Shown: in pieces, positions 43,362 through 52,920 of the stretch
Layout of the letters: every line of letters begins with the position of its first letter
How positions within the stretch are numbered: the stretch's first letter is position 1
Source: UBA4717 sp045577925
Lineage (GTDB): Bacteria > Bacillota > Clostridia > Oscillospirales > CAG-272
Direction of reading: 5' to 3'
DNA: 64,000 nt
Assembly: GCA_045577925.1 (NCBI GenBank)
Contig: JAZNJH010000022.1
Location: 1-64,000, forward strand
Position numbers and translations under genes: made by a program
The notes under the pieces: model-generated
The model's input: the letters and a program-made list of their open reading frames with translations, nothing else
Told to the model about the DNA's origin: nothing
The model's database searches: none

Positions 43362-43413
43362 AGTTATAGTTTCAAATAGTGCTCTGTTGTTTTACAAATT
43401 TAATAGGAAGAGC

Positions 43414-43442
43414 AAAGGCACCCTTTCGGGTGCCTTTTTTTT
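43414..43442. terminator. GGCACCC-type terminator
   Basis: AAAGGCACCC / GGGTGCCTTT (10 bp), TTTC loop, long T-run on the plus strand; also serves the convergent sigma gene. Confidence 0.85.
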
Positions 43443-43449
43443 TGACGAT

Positions 43450-45102
43450 TTACTTTTCAACCACCATTAGCATACCTTCCGCGCCAAGATCGCTCTCCGG
43501 CTCAATCAGCAAACCTTCTTTGATACATTCTTCAATAGCGCAAGACAGTATTCGTATGCCGGCAATCAATTGGCTATAAACCTTATATTCACACATAAGA
43601 TGCTCCGGTATGTGCTTTCTCATAAAAGCAGACAATTCAGCCGCTATCCTTTCCTTAATATCTCCCATATTGTCATGCAACCTATTGGATAGAGAATAAA
43701 AATCCGTTTCTTGTTTCTTATCAATAACAATGATTTTAGGTTCTAATATATTTCCGTTTTTTCGAATGTAACCACATTCAATAGCTTTTGCTGCTATTTC
43801 TTTTTCATCGTCATTTAATTTTTCTATATGTAAACCTCCGATAGTTTTAAGTATCATAATCAATTTTGAATCATGAGAAAAATTGTGACCACAATGAAAA
43901 TGTTCTTTAATTCTTTTACCGTACATATTTCTAACAAAAGCATAACGGTATCCGGCAATAGATGTTGCATCTATACCATCGCAACCGTAAAAATCAAAAC
44001 GAGGAGTTTCGCCTTCTGCTTCGTCTCTAAACGCAATGGCTACACTGCTGAAAGGTTTGTTGGAGCTGACTACATCCGAGAAATACTTTTCTTTAATAAT
44101 TTTAATAATATCCTCTTTAAAAGTCCAAAATACGCGCGAAATCATCGACCAAAGAATAAAGCCAATATCCGTTTGTGTGCTTAAATATGGGAAATTCAAT
44201 ATATTCTCATTATTCTCTTCAATAGATTCTTTTAGGGATTTACAAATTTCTGGCAAGTATTTTTCAAATATGGTATTTGCCTCATCATATTCACTATAAT
44301 CTACCACAAGAACATTAATAGCATACTTTCCGTTATCAAGCTTACGCAACATGCCATATTCACAGTTCTCGCCTTGACATTGAATTTCTAATTCTTCTTC
44401 GATATACGGCATGGGAACACAAAGCTCGTCCGAAAGTTCTTTAGCTGTTCTCGGTTTCTCTTTACACAAGTAAATAAGATTTTGCGAAAAACTTCGTTCT
44501 GCTTTAGTTCTGGGGTCATTACCACACGGATTACCTGTGCCGAACATAGCGAGTCTGATAGGTTTTAAAGATAAGTTTCTGTTATTCATAGATTCAACCT
44601 CTTTTCTGACAGTATTTCGTGCGGAAAACAAACGTTGTTTAACTGTGGTTTCTCTGATCCCAAGCTTTGAAGCAATATCTTTGACCTTAATTTCATCAAG
44701 ATAGTACATTATCATTACTTCGCGATATGCTTTAGACAAAAAAGCAATTTCCAAGAAGATCCTTTGTATTCGTTCATGCTGAACCGTTTCTTCAATAAAA
44801 TTATCAATCTCATCTTCTTTTGAAGCTAACATAAAATCGCTGTTTTCAATGCTCACAATTTGAAGATTTTGCTTTTTCTTTTCAGACCAATCTGCATAAA
44901 TCCTACGAGCAATAGTCCATACAAAAGCATAGAAATTATTTATTTTTTCTTGCTTGTGCACGGCGGAGATAACCGCAATTATAATGTCAGAACACAAATC
45001 TTCGGCTTCGTATGAAGTGTTACATCTCCGGTATGAAAATTGATAAATTTTATCAATGAAGTTTTTGTCATCTATTAGTTTCAGAATTTCGTCCGTTTTC
45101 AT
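43450..45102 (-). CDS. Sigma-70 family (ECF) factor with long C-terminal domain
   Basis: 550 residues. Sigma-2 part about 1-85 (YEAEDLCSDIIIAVIS, FVWTIARRIYADW), sigma-4 about 115-170 (LSKAYREVMIMYYLDEIKVKDIASKLGIRETTVK). A winged-helix-like segment follows (about 205-265: TAKELSDELCVPMPYIEEEL), then 290 residues of unknown fold with no membrane helix. The extension is probably a sensor. It does not resemble the extension of the 3.3 kb sigma factor. ATG 45102 is chosen for AAGGTG 8 nt upstream; ATG 45126 has no good site. Confidence 0.78.
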   Translation of the reverse strand: MKTDEILKLIDDKNFIDKIYQFSYRRCNTSYEAEDLCSDIIIAVISAVHKQEKINNFYAFVWTIARRIYADWSEKKKQNLQIVSIENSDFMLASKEDEIDNFIEETVQHERIQRIFLEIAFLSKAYREVMIMYYLDEIKVKDIASKLGIRETTVKQRLFSARNTVRKEVESMNNRNLSLKPIRLAMFGTGNPCGNDPRTKAERSFSQNLIYLCKEKPRTAKELSDELCVPMPYIEEELEIQCQGENCEYGMLRKLDNGKYAINVLVVDYSEYDEANTIFEKYLPEICKSLKESIEENNENILNFPYLSTQTDIGFILWSMISRVFWTFKEDIIKIIKEKYFSDVVSSNKPFSSVAIAFRDEAEGETPRFDFYGCDGIDATSIAGYRYAFVRNMYGKRIKEHFHCGHNFSHDSKLIMILKTIGGLHIEKLNDDEKEIAAKAIECGYIRKNGNILEPKIIVIDKKQETDFYSLSNRLHDNMGDIKERIAAELSAFMRKHIPEHLMCEYKVYSQLIAGIRILSCAIEECIKEGLLIEPESDLGAEGMLMVVEK

Positions 45103-45180
45103 TTCGCACCTTTTTGTTTCAATCATGATCGTTACGCCTATATAGTCAGAAAAATCGACTGTTGGTTAGGTGATTTTAAA

Positions 45181-45189
45181 ATTATAGCA
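45181..45189 (-). promoter_or_regulatory. Extended -10 box for the second sigma gene
   Basis: Minus strand TGC-TATAAT (45181-45189); no good -35 box, consistent with an extended -10 promoter or one read by another sigma. Confidence 0.4.
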
Positions 45190-45281
45190 TAAAATTTCCT
45201 TTTTGTCTCTATAATTCTAAAAAAGCGGAAATCAAAAGCAAGCGTTTGGCACATAAAATAGGAAATAATATTATATTTTCA

Positions 45282-45326
45282 GAAGCCCTCTCCGTCACGC
45301 CATACGCCGTGCCACCTCTCCCATAG
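45282..45326 (-). repeat. Inverted copy of the GGAGGTGGC...TGACGGAGAGGG repeat
   Basis: The minus strand reads GGGAGAGGTGGC, a small hairpin centre, then TGACGGAGAGGG, as at 27276-27320. The gap 45127-45450 contains the sigma promoter, this repeat, a terminator and the palindrome-headed repeat. Confidence 0.65.
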
Positions 45327-45343
45327 GGCGAGGCTAAAATAGC

Positions 45344-45370
45344 AAAGGCACCCATTTGGGTGCCTTTTGA
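45344..45370 (-). terminator. infB operon terminator (GGCACCC type)
   Basis: AAAGGCACCC / GGGTGCCTTT stem (45344-45353 / 45358-45367) around ATTT, downstream of infB on the minus strand. Confidence 0.75.
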
Positions 45371-45387
45371 ATTGAATTATATCAGAC

Positions 45388-45458
45388 AATAGAGTACGAG
45401 TTGAGACTATAAATTTACTCAGTCTCCACACGCGCCCTGGCTGTCCGTCCTTACGGAC
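45388..45458 (-). repeat. Palindrome-headed repeat fused to the infB 3' end
   Basis: Minus strand: GTCCGT-AAGG-ACGGAC (45458-45443), then AGCCAGGGCGCGTGTG and the CTCGTACTCTATTGTCTGAT tail, aligned to 40734-40815. The last infB codons CGT CCG TAA lie in the palindrome. Confidence 0.8.
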
Positions 45459-47967
45459 GTTCGACTTCCTGCATTTCGTATGCTTCGAGTATATCGCCGA
45501 CCTTGATGTCGTTGAACTTTTCAAGTCCGATACCGCACTCGTAGCCCTGCAGGACTTCCTTAGCATCGTCTTTGAAGCGCTTGAGCGAGGATATCTTGTC
45601 TTCGAAAATAACAACACCGTCACGCACTACACGGATTTCAGAGTTTCTTGTAACCTTACCGTCCTGAACGTAAGAACCTGCTATAGTACCAACGTTTGGT
45701 ACGTGGATTGTCTGGCGAACCTCTGCATGACCAAGTACAACCTCCTTGAACTTGGGAGCAAGCATACCCTTCATCGCCGCTTCAACTTCGTCGATACATT
45801 CGTAAATGATGCGGTAGGTTCTTATATCAACGCCCTTTTCCTCGGCCGAGTCGATAGCCGTCTTATCGGGACGTACGTTAAAGCCGATTATAATAGCGTT
45901 TGACGCCGACGCAAGCATTACGTCGCCTTCGGTGATACCGCCAACTGCGCTGTGTATTACCTTTACCTTGACTTCATCGTTTGAAAGCTTAACAAGCGAA
46001 GCCTTGACTGCTTCTGCAGAGCCGCCAACGTCAGCCTTGATGATGATGTTGAGTTCCTTAACGCCCTCTGCGATCTGAGCAAAGAGGTCGTCCAGGTTAG
46101 CCTTGCTGTTGGCCTTGAAGGAATCTTCCTTGATCTTGGCCTTACGCTGTTCAGCAAGTTCTCTTGCCATTCTTTCGTCTTCAACTGCCGCAAATTCGTC
46201 GCCTGCCTCAGGTACTTCTGCAAGGCCTGTGATCTCAACGGGAACAGACGGGCCTGCCGTGTGAACTCTTCTTCCGTTTTCATCGGTCATCGCACGAACA
46301 CGTCCGACAGACGTTCCTGCAATTACAATATCACCACTGTTAAGCGTACCGTTCTGAACGAGAACTGTTGCAACGGGTCCGCGTCCGCGGTCGAGCTTTG
46401 CTTCGATAATTATACCCTTTGCGCGTCTGTTCGGGTTTGCCTTGAGCTCTTTCATTTCGGCAACGAGCAGTACGTTTTCAAGAAGATCGTCGATACCCAT
46501 CTTTGTAAGCGCAGACACGGGCACGCATATAACGTCGCCGCCCCACTCCTCGGGTACAAGCTCGTATTTTGTAAGCTCCTGCTTTACTGCATCTGGATTA
46601 GCTGTGTGCTTATCCATTTTGTTTATTGCAACGATTATTTCAATACCTGCTGCCTTGGCATGGTTGATAGCTTCAACAGTCTGAGGCATGATACCATCGT
46701 CTGCGGCAACAACGAGTATTGCAATATCCGTTGCCATCGCACCGCGCGCACGCATCGCAGTAAACGCCGCGTGACCGGGAGTATCAAGGAAGGTTATATC
46801 TTTACCGTTAACGTTAACTCTATATGCACCTATATGCTGTGTGATACCGCCTGCTTCGCCTGTTGTTACGTTTGTATGACGAATAGCGTCAAGTATCGAT
46901 GTTTTACCGTGGTCAACGTGACCCATAACAACAACTACGGGGCTTCTCTGGACTAAGTTTTCGGGATTATCCTCTGCTTCGTCAAAGAGCTTTTCTTCAA
47001 TAGTTACAACAACTTCCTTTTCTACCTTTGCGCCAAGCTCATCGGCAACAAGGTATGCAGTATCGTAGTCGATGACCATATTAACATTAGCCATAACGCC
47101 AAGCATCATAAGGCGCTTTACTACCTCGGCGGCAGTTACCTTGAGTCTTGCGGCAAGCTCACTTACACTGATCTCATCAGGAATATGGACTGTAAGCTGC
47201 TGTTTCTTAGCCTTTTCAAAGTTAAGCTTTTTAAGCTTTTCCATTGCAAGGCGCTCTTTTTCCTTTTCTCTGTCACGCGAGAAGTTATCGCGGCCCTTGT
47301 TCTTTATCTTCTGCTTTTCGGGACTGAAGTTCTTCTTGCTGTTGTCAACAAAGCTTTCAAGACGTTCATCATACTTGGAAAGGTCAACAGTAGACGTTCT
47401 TGTATCTACTATTCTCTGACTTCCCTTACCTGATTTAACCGCAGAATCATCTGTAAACTTTACTTCGCCCTTTACTCCCGTCGTGGGCTTTATACTCTGA
47501 CGGTTATCTCTGTTGTCGCGGCGCGGCTGCTCTGCTTTCTTCTCGCTCTTTGGAGTCTGAGCAGCGCCATTACGGAATTTTTCGAATTTTTCAAGCTTGG
47601 TCATAGGTGCTTCCTTAACCTTGAGCTTGGGCGCAGGAGTCTGCGGCTTTTTCTCAGGAGCCTTTTCAGTGGCTTTTTCGGGAGTTTTTTCCACCTTCGG
47701 CTCTGCCTTGATTTCTTCTTTTGCAGGTTCCGGCTTTTGGGGCGCTTCTATGATAACTTCCTTGTTCATATACGCGTCCATACTATCCACCTGATGAGTT
47801 GACGTGAGCAGTTCAAGAACTATATTAAACTCTGTTTCGTCAAGACTGCCCGACTGTGTTTTGCCTGAAAGTCCTGCGTTCGTTATTGTGTCAAGAAGCT
47901 CCTTGTTTTTTATTTCAAGCTCCTTGGCAAGAGTGCTGATTTTATATTTTACCTGATTTACCGGCAT
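45451..47967 (-). CDS. infB: Translation initiation factor IF-2
   Basis: 838 residues. IF2_N domains (KYKISTLAKELEIKN at the N-terminus and VHIPDEISVSELAARL near 265), a long charged linker, the GTPase with VMGHVDHGKTS, DTPGHAAF and NKMD, and C-terminal domains that hold initiator tRNA. ATG 47967 is chosen: GAGGT is 7 nt upstream and the usual MxxxKYKIS start follows. The product ends EVERP, with the stop codon supplied by a dispersed palindromic repeat. Last gene of the rimP-nusA operon. Confidence 0.96.
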   Translation of the reverse strand: MPVNQVKYKISTLAKELEIKNKELLDTITNAGLSGKTQSGSLDETEFNIVLELLTSTHQVDSMDAYMNKEVIIEAPQKPEPAKEEIKAEPKVEKTPEKATEKAPEKKPQTPAPKLKVKEAPMTKLEKFEKFRNGAAQTPKSEKKAEQPRRDNRDNRQSIKPTTGVKGEVKFTDDSAVKSGKGSQRIVDTRTSTVDLSKYDERLESFVDNSKKNFSPEKQKIKNKGRDNFSRDREKEKERLAMEKLKKLNFEKAKKQQLTVHIPDEISVSELAARLKVTAAEVVKRLMMLGVMANVNMVIDYDTAYLVADELGAKVEKEVVVTIEEKLFDEAEDNPENLVQRSPVVVVMGHVDHGKTSILDAIRHTNVTTGEAGGITQHIGAYRVNVNGKDITFLDTPGHAAFTAMRARGAMATDIAILVVAADDGIMPQTVEAINHAKAAGIEIIVAINKMDKHTANPDAVKQELTKYELVPEEWGGDVICVPVSALTKMGIDDLLENVLLVAEMKELKANPNRRAKGIIIEAKLDRGRGPVATVLVQNGTLNSGDIVIAGTSVGRVRAMTDENGRRVHTAGPSVPVEITGLAEVPEAGDEFAAVEDERMARELAEQRKAKIKEDSFKANSKANLDDLFAQIAEGVKELNIIIKADVGGSAEAVKASLVKLSNDEVKVKVIHSAVGGITEGDVMLASASNAIIIGFNVRPDKTAIDSAEEKGVDIRTYRIIYECIDEVEAAMKGMLAPKFKEVVLGHAEVRQTIHVPNVGTIAGSYVQDGKVTRNSEIRVVRDGVVIFEDKISSLKRFKDDAKEVLQGYECGIGLEKFNDIKVGDILEAYEMQEVERP

Positions 47968-47971
47968 ACTG

Positions 47972-48331
47972 TTAAACCTCACTTTCACTGAAAGTCATTA
48001 AAGAAGCGTTATTATCATTTATATCGCCAAGCTTGCGTTTTATCAAAACAGACAGATTCTCGTCTGTAATACCTATTACGGCAAGCGGCTTATTTTTACC
48101 CAGAGCATGAGCGAGCGTACCGCCGTCACACCCAAGCGCTTGATGCTCTGTATTATTTTCCTCACAGCATCTCAAAACCCTTTTTTTAGTATTTTCCGAA
48201 GCATCGTTTGCCATAAGCACAAGTACCGTTTTTTTCAAAGATACGCTTTCCAATGTAAGCGCGCTTCCAAAGACTACCTTTCGTGCTCTGGCGGCAAGTC
48301 CTATGCTTTTTAATACGTCAGTATGATCCAT
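47972..48331 (-). CDS. ylxQ: L7Ae/YlxQ-family protein
   Basis: 119 residues with the L7Ae/L30e fold pattern (LKSIGLAARARKVVFGSALT, VLMANDASENT, LAVIGITDENL). Binds RNA kink-turns; exact role in Firmicutes unclear. Between ylxR and infB in the conserved nusA operon, with gaps of 4-6 nt. It lacks the long lysine tail of some homologs. Confidence 0.88.
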   Translation of the reverse strand: MDHTDVLKSIGLAARARKVVFGSALTLESVSLKKTVLVLMANDASENTKKRVLRCCEENNTEHQALGCDGGTLAHALGKNKPLAVIGITDENLSVLIKRKLGDINDNNASLMTFSESEV

Positions 48332-48337
48332 GCCCTC

Positions 48338-48616
48338 TCACTCACCCCTTTTTATAGCAGAGGTAAGCTCTTCAATTATCTCATCGGGAATCGTGACGTT
48401 TAAATTGTTGTCTAGTCTTTTAGACTTGATCGCCTTTTTAAAGCAATCGACGCTTGGACATATATATGCGCCTCTGCCCGATTTCTTTCCCTTGAAATCT
48501 ATCGAAACATTTCCGTCAGGATCGCGCACAACACGGATCAGCTCCTGCTTGGGCTTTGTTGTACTGCATCCGACACAACGTCTCTGAGGTATTTTCTTTT
48601 GGGGTTTATTCTGCAT
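48338..48616 (-). CDS. ylxR: YlxR (DUF448) RNA-binding protein
   Basis: 92 residues with the YlxR signature RRCVGC, then GKKSGRGAYICPSVDCF and KAIKSKRLD. A small nucleoid/RNA-associated protein linked to RNase P and transcription control in Firmicutes. The Cys residues are kept. Conserved place after nusA; the AAGGAG site is rather distant from the ATG. Confidence 0.93.
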   Translation of the reverse strand: MQNKPQKKIPQRRCVGCSTTKPKQELIRVVRDPDGNVSIDFKGKKSGRGAYICPSVDCFKKAIKSKRLDNNLNVTIPDEIIEELTSAIKRGE

Positions 48617-48670
48617 AAGCTTTACAGAACGCTCCTTTATCTATAATCTTATTTCGCTTTGTTTCGGTTA

Positions 48671-49768
48671 TTACTGTTCGTCTTCACTAAATGCGGATTC
48701 AACTGAAGCTTCCGCTTGTGTAATGTCGTCAGCATTTGTTTTAATGTCTATCTTATAGCCTGTAAGTATTGCCGCAAGGCGCGCGTTTAAGCCCTTCTTA
48801 CCGATGGCAAGAGAAAGCTGATCGCTGTCTACAACTGCTCTGCAGGTCTTTTCCTGTGCGTTTATTATTATAACATCGTTAACCGTTGCCGGTGCAAGAG
48901 CCTTTGATATATATTCAGCAGGGTCTTCGCTATACTTAATTATGTCGATCTTTTCGCCACCGAGCTCGTCGGTTATGCTGTTGATTCTCATTCTCTTGCT
49001 ACCGATACATGCGCCGATCGGATCAACGTTTTCATCTCTTGACATTACTGCGATCTTTGTTCTGACACCGGCCTCACGGGATACACCCTTTATAACGACC
49101 GTGCCGTCCTGTATTTCAGGTATTTCAAGTTCGAAAAGTCTCTTTACAAGACCTGCATGAGTTCTCGATATGGTTACAAGCGGACCTCTCTGCGTGTTGT
49201 CCTTCTTGACCTCCATGATAAACACCTTTATCTTCTGATTTACGCTATATACCTCGCCGGGTATCTGTTCGTCGCGCTTGAGCGTTACGCGGCTTGTTCC
49301 GGTATCTACGATAACGTCACCCGTTTCAGGATCGATCTTATCAACCGTTGCCGTTACGATCTCTTCTTTCTTTTCTTCGTATTCACGAAGCATCATCGAA
49401 CGCTCTGCTTCTCTGATGCCCTGAATAAATACTGATTTTGCGCCCATAGCTGAAAGTCTTCTCAAATTCTTGGGCTTTACTTCGCTTTCAACTACCGAGC
49501 CTATCTTGTGTCTCTTATTAAGCGTTTTGGCTTCTTCAAGAGAGATTTCTGTAATCTCGTTGGTTACCTCTTCAACTACCGTTCTCTGACGGTATACCTT
49601 AATGTCGCTCTTAACAGGGTCGATATTTACTCTGATAAGCGCCTGACCGCCAAGCTCATGCTTATAGGCATTTTCAAGTGCCGCCTGTACACGCTCGATT
49701 ATATACTCTTTGGATATACCCTTTTCCTTTTCAAACAAATCAAGCGCTTCAAAGAATTCCTTGTTCAT
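48671..49768 (-). CDS. nusA: Transcription termination/antitermination factor NusA
   Basis: 365 residues: N-terminal RNA polymerase-binding domain, S1 domain (about 135-200), KH1 and KH2 (GACIGSKRMRINSITDELGGEKIDI, then LAIGKKGLNARLA). It modulates pausing, termination and antitermination. Length fits the Firmicute form without C-terminal acidic repeats. AAAGGA precedes the ATG; rimP lies 42 nt upstream. Confidence 0.96.
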   Translation of the reverse strand: MNKEFFEALDLFEKEKGISKEYIIERVQAALENAYKHELGGQALIRVNIDPVKSDIKVYRQRTVVEEVTNEITEISLEEAKTLNKRHKIGSVVESEVKPKNLRRLSAMGAKSVFIQGIREAERSMMLREYEEKKEEIVTATVDKIDPETGDVIVDTGTSRVTLKRDEQIPGEVYSVNQKIKVFIMEVKKDNTQRGPLVTISRTHAGLVKRLFELEIPEIQDGTVVIKGVSREAGVRTKIAVMSRDENVDPIGACIGSKRMRINSITDELGGEKIDIIKYSEDPAEYISKALAPATVNDVIIINAQEKTCRAVVDSDQLSLAIGKKGLNARLAAILTGYKIDIKTNADDITQAEASVESAFSEDEQ

Positions 49769-49810
49769 TTTTTATATTTCCTTTCAAAAAGCTATTGTGT
49801 TTAACTAGCA

Positions 49811-50287
49811 TCAGTCGTTGTCGAAATCAAATACCGTCTGAACCTTTGCTACTTTATCATCAGGCAAAACTATCTCGCCGTCAAAAGTTTTGATACACAC
49901 GCCGTCATCAGTTTTAGAAACGAGCTCGCCGCGCATGCTTTTTGCTTTGTTTATCGGCGCATAAAGCTTTACTTCCACCTCAGAGCCAACGAATACGTCG
50001 AAGTGCCAATCGTACTTCAGCTCCCTCTCTATTCCCGGTGATGATACCTCAAGGTGATACGAGTCTTCAATCGGGTCTGCCTCGTCAAGTATCGGGTCTA
50101 TTGCACGGTGCACCTTTTCGCAATCGTCAATAGTTATTCCCTCTTCACTATCTATCGTTATTCTGAGATAGTATTCAGAGCCTTCTTTTACGTATTCAAC
50201 GTCCCAGAGCTCATAACCAAGCTCGTTTACAGTATCCGAGAGAAGTTCCGATACTGCCGACGCAATATTTTTTGCTCCTTTTTTCAC
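49811..50287 (-). CDS. rimP: Ribosome maturation factor RimP
   Basis: 158 residues with the RimP pattern: GYELWDVEYVKEGSEYYLRITID, DDCEKVHRAIDPILDE and SSPGIERELK. Helps 30S subunit assembly. GTG start with GAAAGGA upstream. First gene of the nusA-infB operon, behind a promoter and a leader hairpin. Confidence 0.95.
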   Translation of the reverse strand: MKKGAKNIASAVSELLSDTVNELGYELWDVEYVKEGSEYYLRITIDSEEGITIDDCEKVHRAIDPILDEADPIEDSYHLEVSSPGIERELKYDWHFDVFVGSEVEVKLYAPINKAKSMRGELVSKTDDGVCIKTFDGEIVLPDDKVAKVQTVFDFDND

Positions 50288-50309
50288 TTCTTTTTCCTTT
50301 CTGATTTAA

Positions 50310-50342
50310 CAAAAAGTAAGAGTGGTCTTTCAACCACTCTCC
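50310..50342 (-). terminator. Hairpin in the rimP leader (possible attenuator)
   Basis: Minus strand: AGAGTGGT / ACCACTCT stem with short loop, then TACTTTTTG. Placed between the promoter and rimP, it could attenuate the operon, in keeping with NusA autoregulation known elsewhere. Confidence 0.5.
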
Positions 50343-50366
50343 TTCGTTTATTAACATTACTTTGAT

Positions 50367-50395
50367 ATTATAACACTTTTTTTCAATAAAATCAA
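50367..50395 (-). promoter_or_regulatory. rimP-nusA-infB promoter
   Basis: Minus strand: TTGATT (50390-50395), 17-nt spacer, TATAAT (50367-50372). Confidence 0.65.
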
Positions 50396-50445
50396 GTGTT
50401 TTTCAAAATTTTTTTAATATTTTGCCATTTATTTAAGCAATTTAA

Positions 50446-52881
50446 TCACTTTCTGCTTTGAACGACCTCATTATAGTTTTCTTTATCGTCACCTGATACC
50501 TTTACGGGCGATATTTCCCAGATCTTCTCCGCATAGCTTTTTATCGCTCTGTCCGATGAAAAAACTCCTGCTCCTGCCATATTATAAAGTCCCATTTTTG
50601 CAGTCTTGCTTCTATTCTCAAAATCAGAGATGGCACGAAGCTTTGTGCGAAGATAAGAGTCAAAATCATAAAGAAGAAAATATCTGTCTCTTCCCTCTTC
50701 TGTCAGAAGCGAATCGTATAGCTCTCTGAAAAGTCCGCTCGAGCCGTCGTCAAGAGTACCGTCCTTGAGAGTATCAAGCACGCGCTTTATGCGCTTATCC
50801 TTTTCATAAAATTCAAAGGGTTCATATTTGCCCCTGATCTTTTCGATATCGTCAACGAGTGCTCCGAAGATATAGTTGTTTTCTTTGCCCGCTTCTTTTA
50901 CTATCTCAACGTTTGCGCCGTCAAGTGTACCGAGCGTAAGCGCACCGTTTAACATCATCTTCATATTGCCCGTACCGCTTGCTTCTGTTCCTGCAGTTGA
51001 AATCTGCTCGGATATATCGGCCGCACCAACGAGAAGCTCGGCATACGAAACGTTGTAGTCTTCAACGAAGTGAACGTTTATATATTTGCTCGCCACGGGA
51101 TCTGAAGAGATGAGCTTTTCGATCTCGCATATCAGACGTATGATAGCCTTTGCGCGGCGGTATCCGGGCGCAGATTTACCTCCGAATATAACCGTTACGG
51201 GCATGGGATTCTTGAGAGTACCGTCCTTTATCTCAAAGTACATTTCAAGCACGGCAAGAGCATTCAAAAGCTGTCTTTTATATTCGTGTATACGTTTTAT
51301 CTGCACGTCAAAAACGCTGTCGGGGTCTATCTTCTTCCCCTCTTTTTCGCTTATAAAATCTGCAAGAACGCGGCGACGGTAACGCTTGATATTATTAAAA
51401 TCCTCGATTACCGTTTTGTCGTCTGCATATTTTGCTATCGATCCTATACGCGAAAGCTCACTTAACCATTTATTATCGCCAAGCAGGCGTGTTGTAAACG
51501 CGGCAAGTTCTGGGTTTGCCACAGCAAGCCAACGTCTTTGAGTGATACCGTTTGTAATATTTATAATCTTTCCGGGATAAGTGCGGTTCCAGGTTTCAAA
51601 AATACTTCTTTTGAGTATGTCCGTGTGTATCTGGGCAACTCCGTTAACACGCTTTGACATGAATACGGCGAGATTAGCCATGCATATTCTGCCGTCTGAG
51701 AGTATTTTCATCCCCTCAATCTCACTTTTGCTTACGTCCTTAGCTGAAAGCTCGCCTATAAGCTTTGACTCGATCTTTTCTATATATCCGTAAATATTTG
51801 AAAGTATTGATTTGAAAAGCTTAGCATCCCATTTTTCAAGTGCTTCACTCATTACAGTGTGATTTGTATAAGCAAAGGATTTTCTTGCAATTTCATAAGC
51901 ATCCTCAAAGCTCATGTCTTCATCTTCACAAAGGATGCGTATAAATTCGGGGACAGCGACAACGGGGTGCGTGTCATTAAGCTGAAACATGTTTTCATCT
52001 GCAAAATAAGAAAAATCATTGCCGTGTACGCTTTTATACTGCTCTACAACGTCTTTGACAGATGCAGACGCAAAAAAGTACTGCTGACGAAGCCTCAGCT
52101 TCTTGCCCTCGTCTGTGTCATCAGCGGGATAGAGCACTCTTGAAATGTTCTCCGCCGAATTTTTTTCTTCTAATGCTTCTGCATATTTCTGCTCATTGAA
52201 TAGCTTGAAATCAAAGGGTTCTGTCGATCTTGCCTCCCAAAGTCTTATATAAGTTGCAAAATTATTATCGTATCCGAAAATAGGCATATCGTAAGGGATG
52301 GCTTCAACGCTCATATCGTCAAACACGACTTTTTTTGCACAGTCTGATCTGGGAATCGACCACATGTCTCCCCATTTTGTCCAGTCGTGCGGAATTTCGC
52401 CCTGTCCACTCTCGTCGATCTGTTGCTTGAATATGCCGTATTTATATCGGATACCGTATCCGATAAGAGGCATACCAAGTGCTGCCGCGGAATCAACGAA
52501 GCATGCCGCAAGTCTGCCGAGCCCACCATTGCCAAGTCCTGCGTCGTCTGTATTCTTTAAACACGAATAATCAGATCCCGCGCTTTTAAGCTCGTTGGCA
52601 AAATGCTCTTCAAGCCCGAGAGAGAGGAGATTATTATATACTGCTCTGCCGACAAGGAATTCTGCCGAAAGATAATACGCTCTTTTTTTGCCCTTTTCAG
52701 GCAGAGCCGCAAGACGTCGGTTTCCTGCAAATCGCATAATCACCGCTTCTGCTATGGCAGAATTTATCTCATCGGGAGTTGCTTCCTTTGGTGACTTCAT
52801 ATACTTGTTTTCAAGTATTCTTACAAAGTCCTTTACAGTAGCCTCTCCCGTGCTGTTTTCAATTTGAAGTTTTGTCTTCAT
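50446..52881 (-). CDS. glgP: Glycogen/maltodextrin phosphorylase
   Basis: 811 residues; phosphorolysis of alpha-1,4-glucans to glucose-1-phosphate. The PLP-enzyme signature is seen in EASGTGNMKMMLNGALTLGTLDGANVEI-type sequence near residues 640-670, with YYLSAEFLVGR at the N-terminus and IKRIHEYKRQLLN in the middle. ATG 52881 is preferred for TAGGAGA just upstream; the in-frame ATG at 52911 precedes that site. Last gene of the maltodextrin operon after malQ. Confidence 0.95.
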   Translation of the reverse strand: MKTKLQIENSTGEATVKDFVRILENKYMKSPKEATPDEINSAIAEAVIMRFAGNRRLAALPEKGKKRAYYLSAEFLVGRAVYNNLLSLGLEEHFANELKSAGSDYSCLKNTDDAGLGNGGLGRLAACFVDSAAALGMPLIGYGIRYKYGIFKQQIDESGQGEIPHDWTKWGDMWSIPRSDCAKKVVFDDMSVEAIPYDMPIFGYDNNFATYIRLWEARSTEPFDFKLFNEQKYAEALEEKNSAENISRVLYPADDTDEGKKLRLRQQYFFASASVKDVVEQYKSVHGNDFSYFADENMFQLNDTHPVVAVPEFIRILCEDEDMSFEDAYEIARKSFAYTNHTVMSEALEKWDAKLFKSILSNIYGYIEKIESKLIGELSAKDVSKSEIEGMKILSDGRICMANLAVFMSKRVNGVAQIHTDILKRSIFETWNRTYPGKIINITNGITQRRWLAVANPELAAFTTRLLGDNKWLSELSRIGSIAKYADDKTVIEDFNNIKRYRRRVLADFISEKEGKKIDPDSVFDVQIKRIHEYKRQLLNALAVLEMYFEIKDGTLKNPMPVTVIFGGKSAPGYRRAKAIIRLICEIEKLISSDPVASKYINVHFVEDYNVSYAELLVGAADISEQISTAGTEASGTGNMKMMLNGALTLGTLDGANVEIVKEAGKENNYIFGALVDDIEKIRGKYEPFEFYEKDKRIKRVLDTLKDGTLDDGSSGLFRELYDSLLTEEGRDRYFLLYDFDSYLRTKLRAISDFENRSKTAKMGLYNMAGAGVFSSDRAIKSYAEKIWEISPVKVSGDDKENYNEVVQSRK

Positions 52882-52920
52882 AAATTCTCCTATCTGCCGT
52901 ATATTCGGCAAATACTTTAC

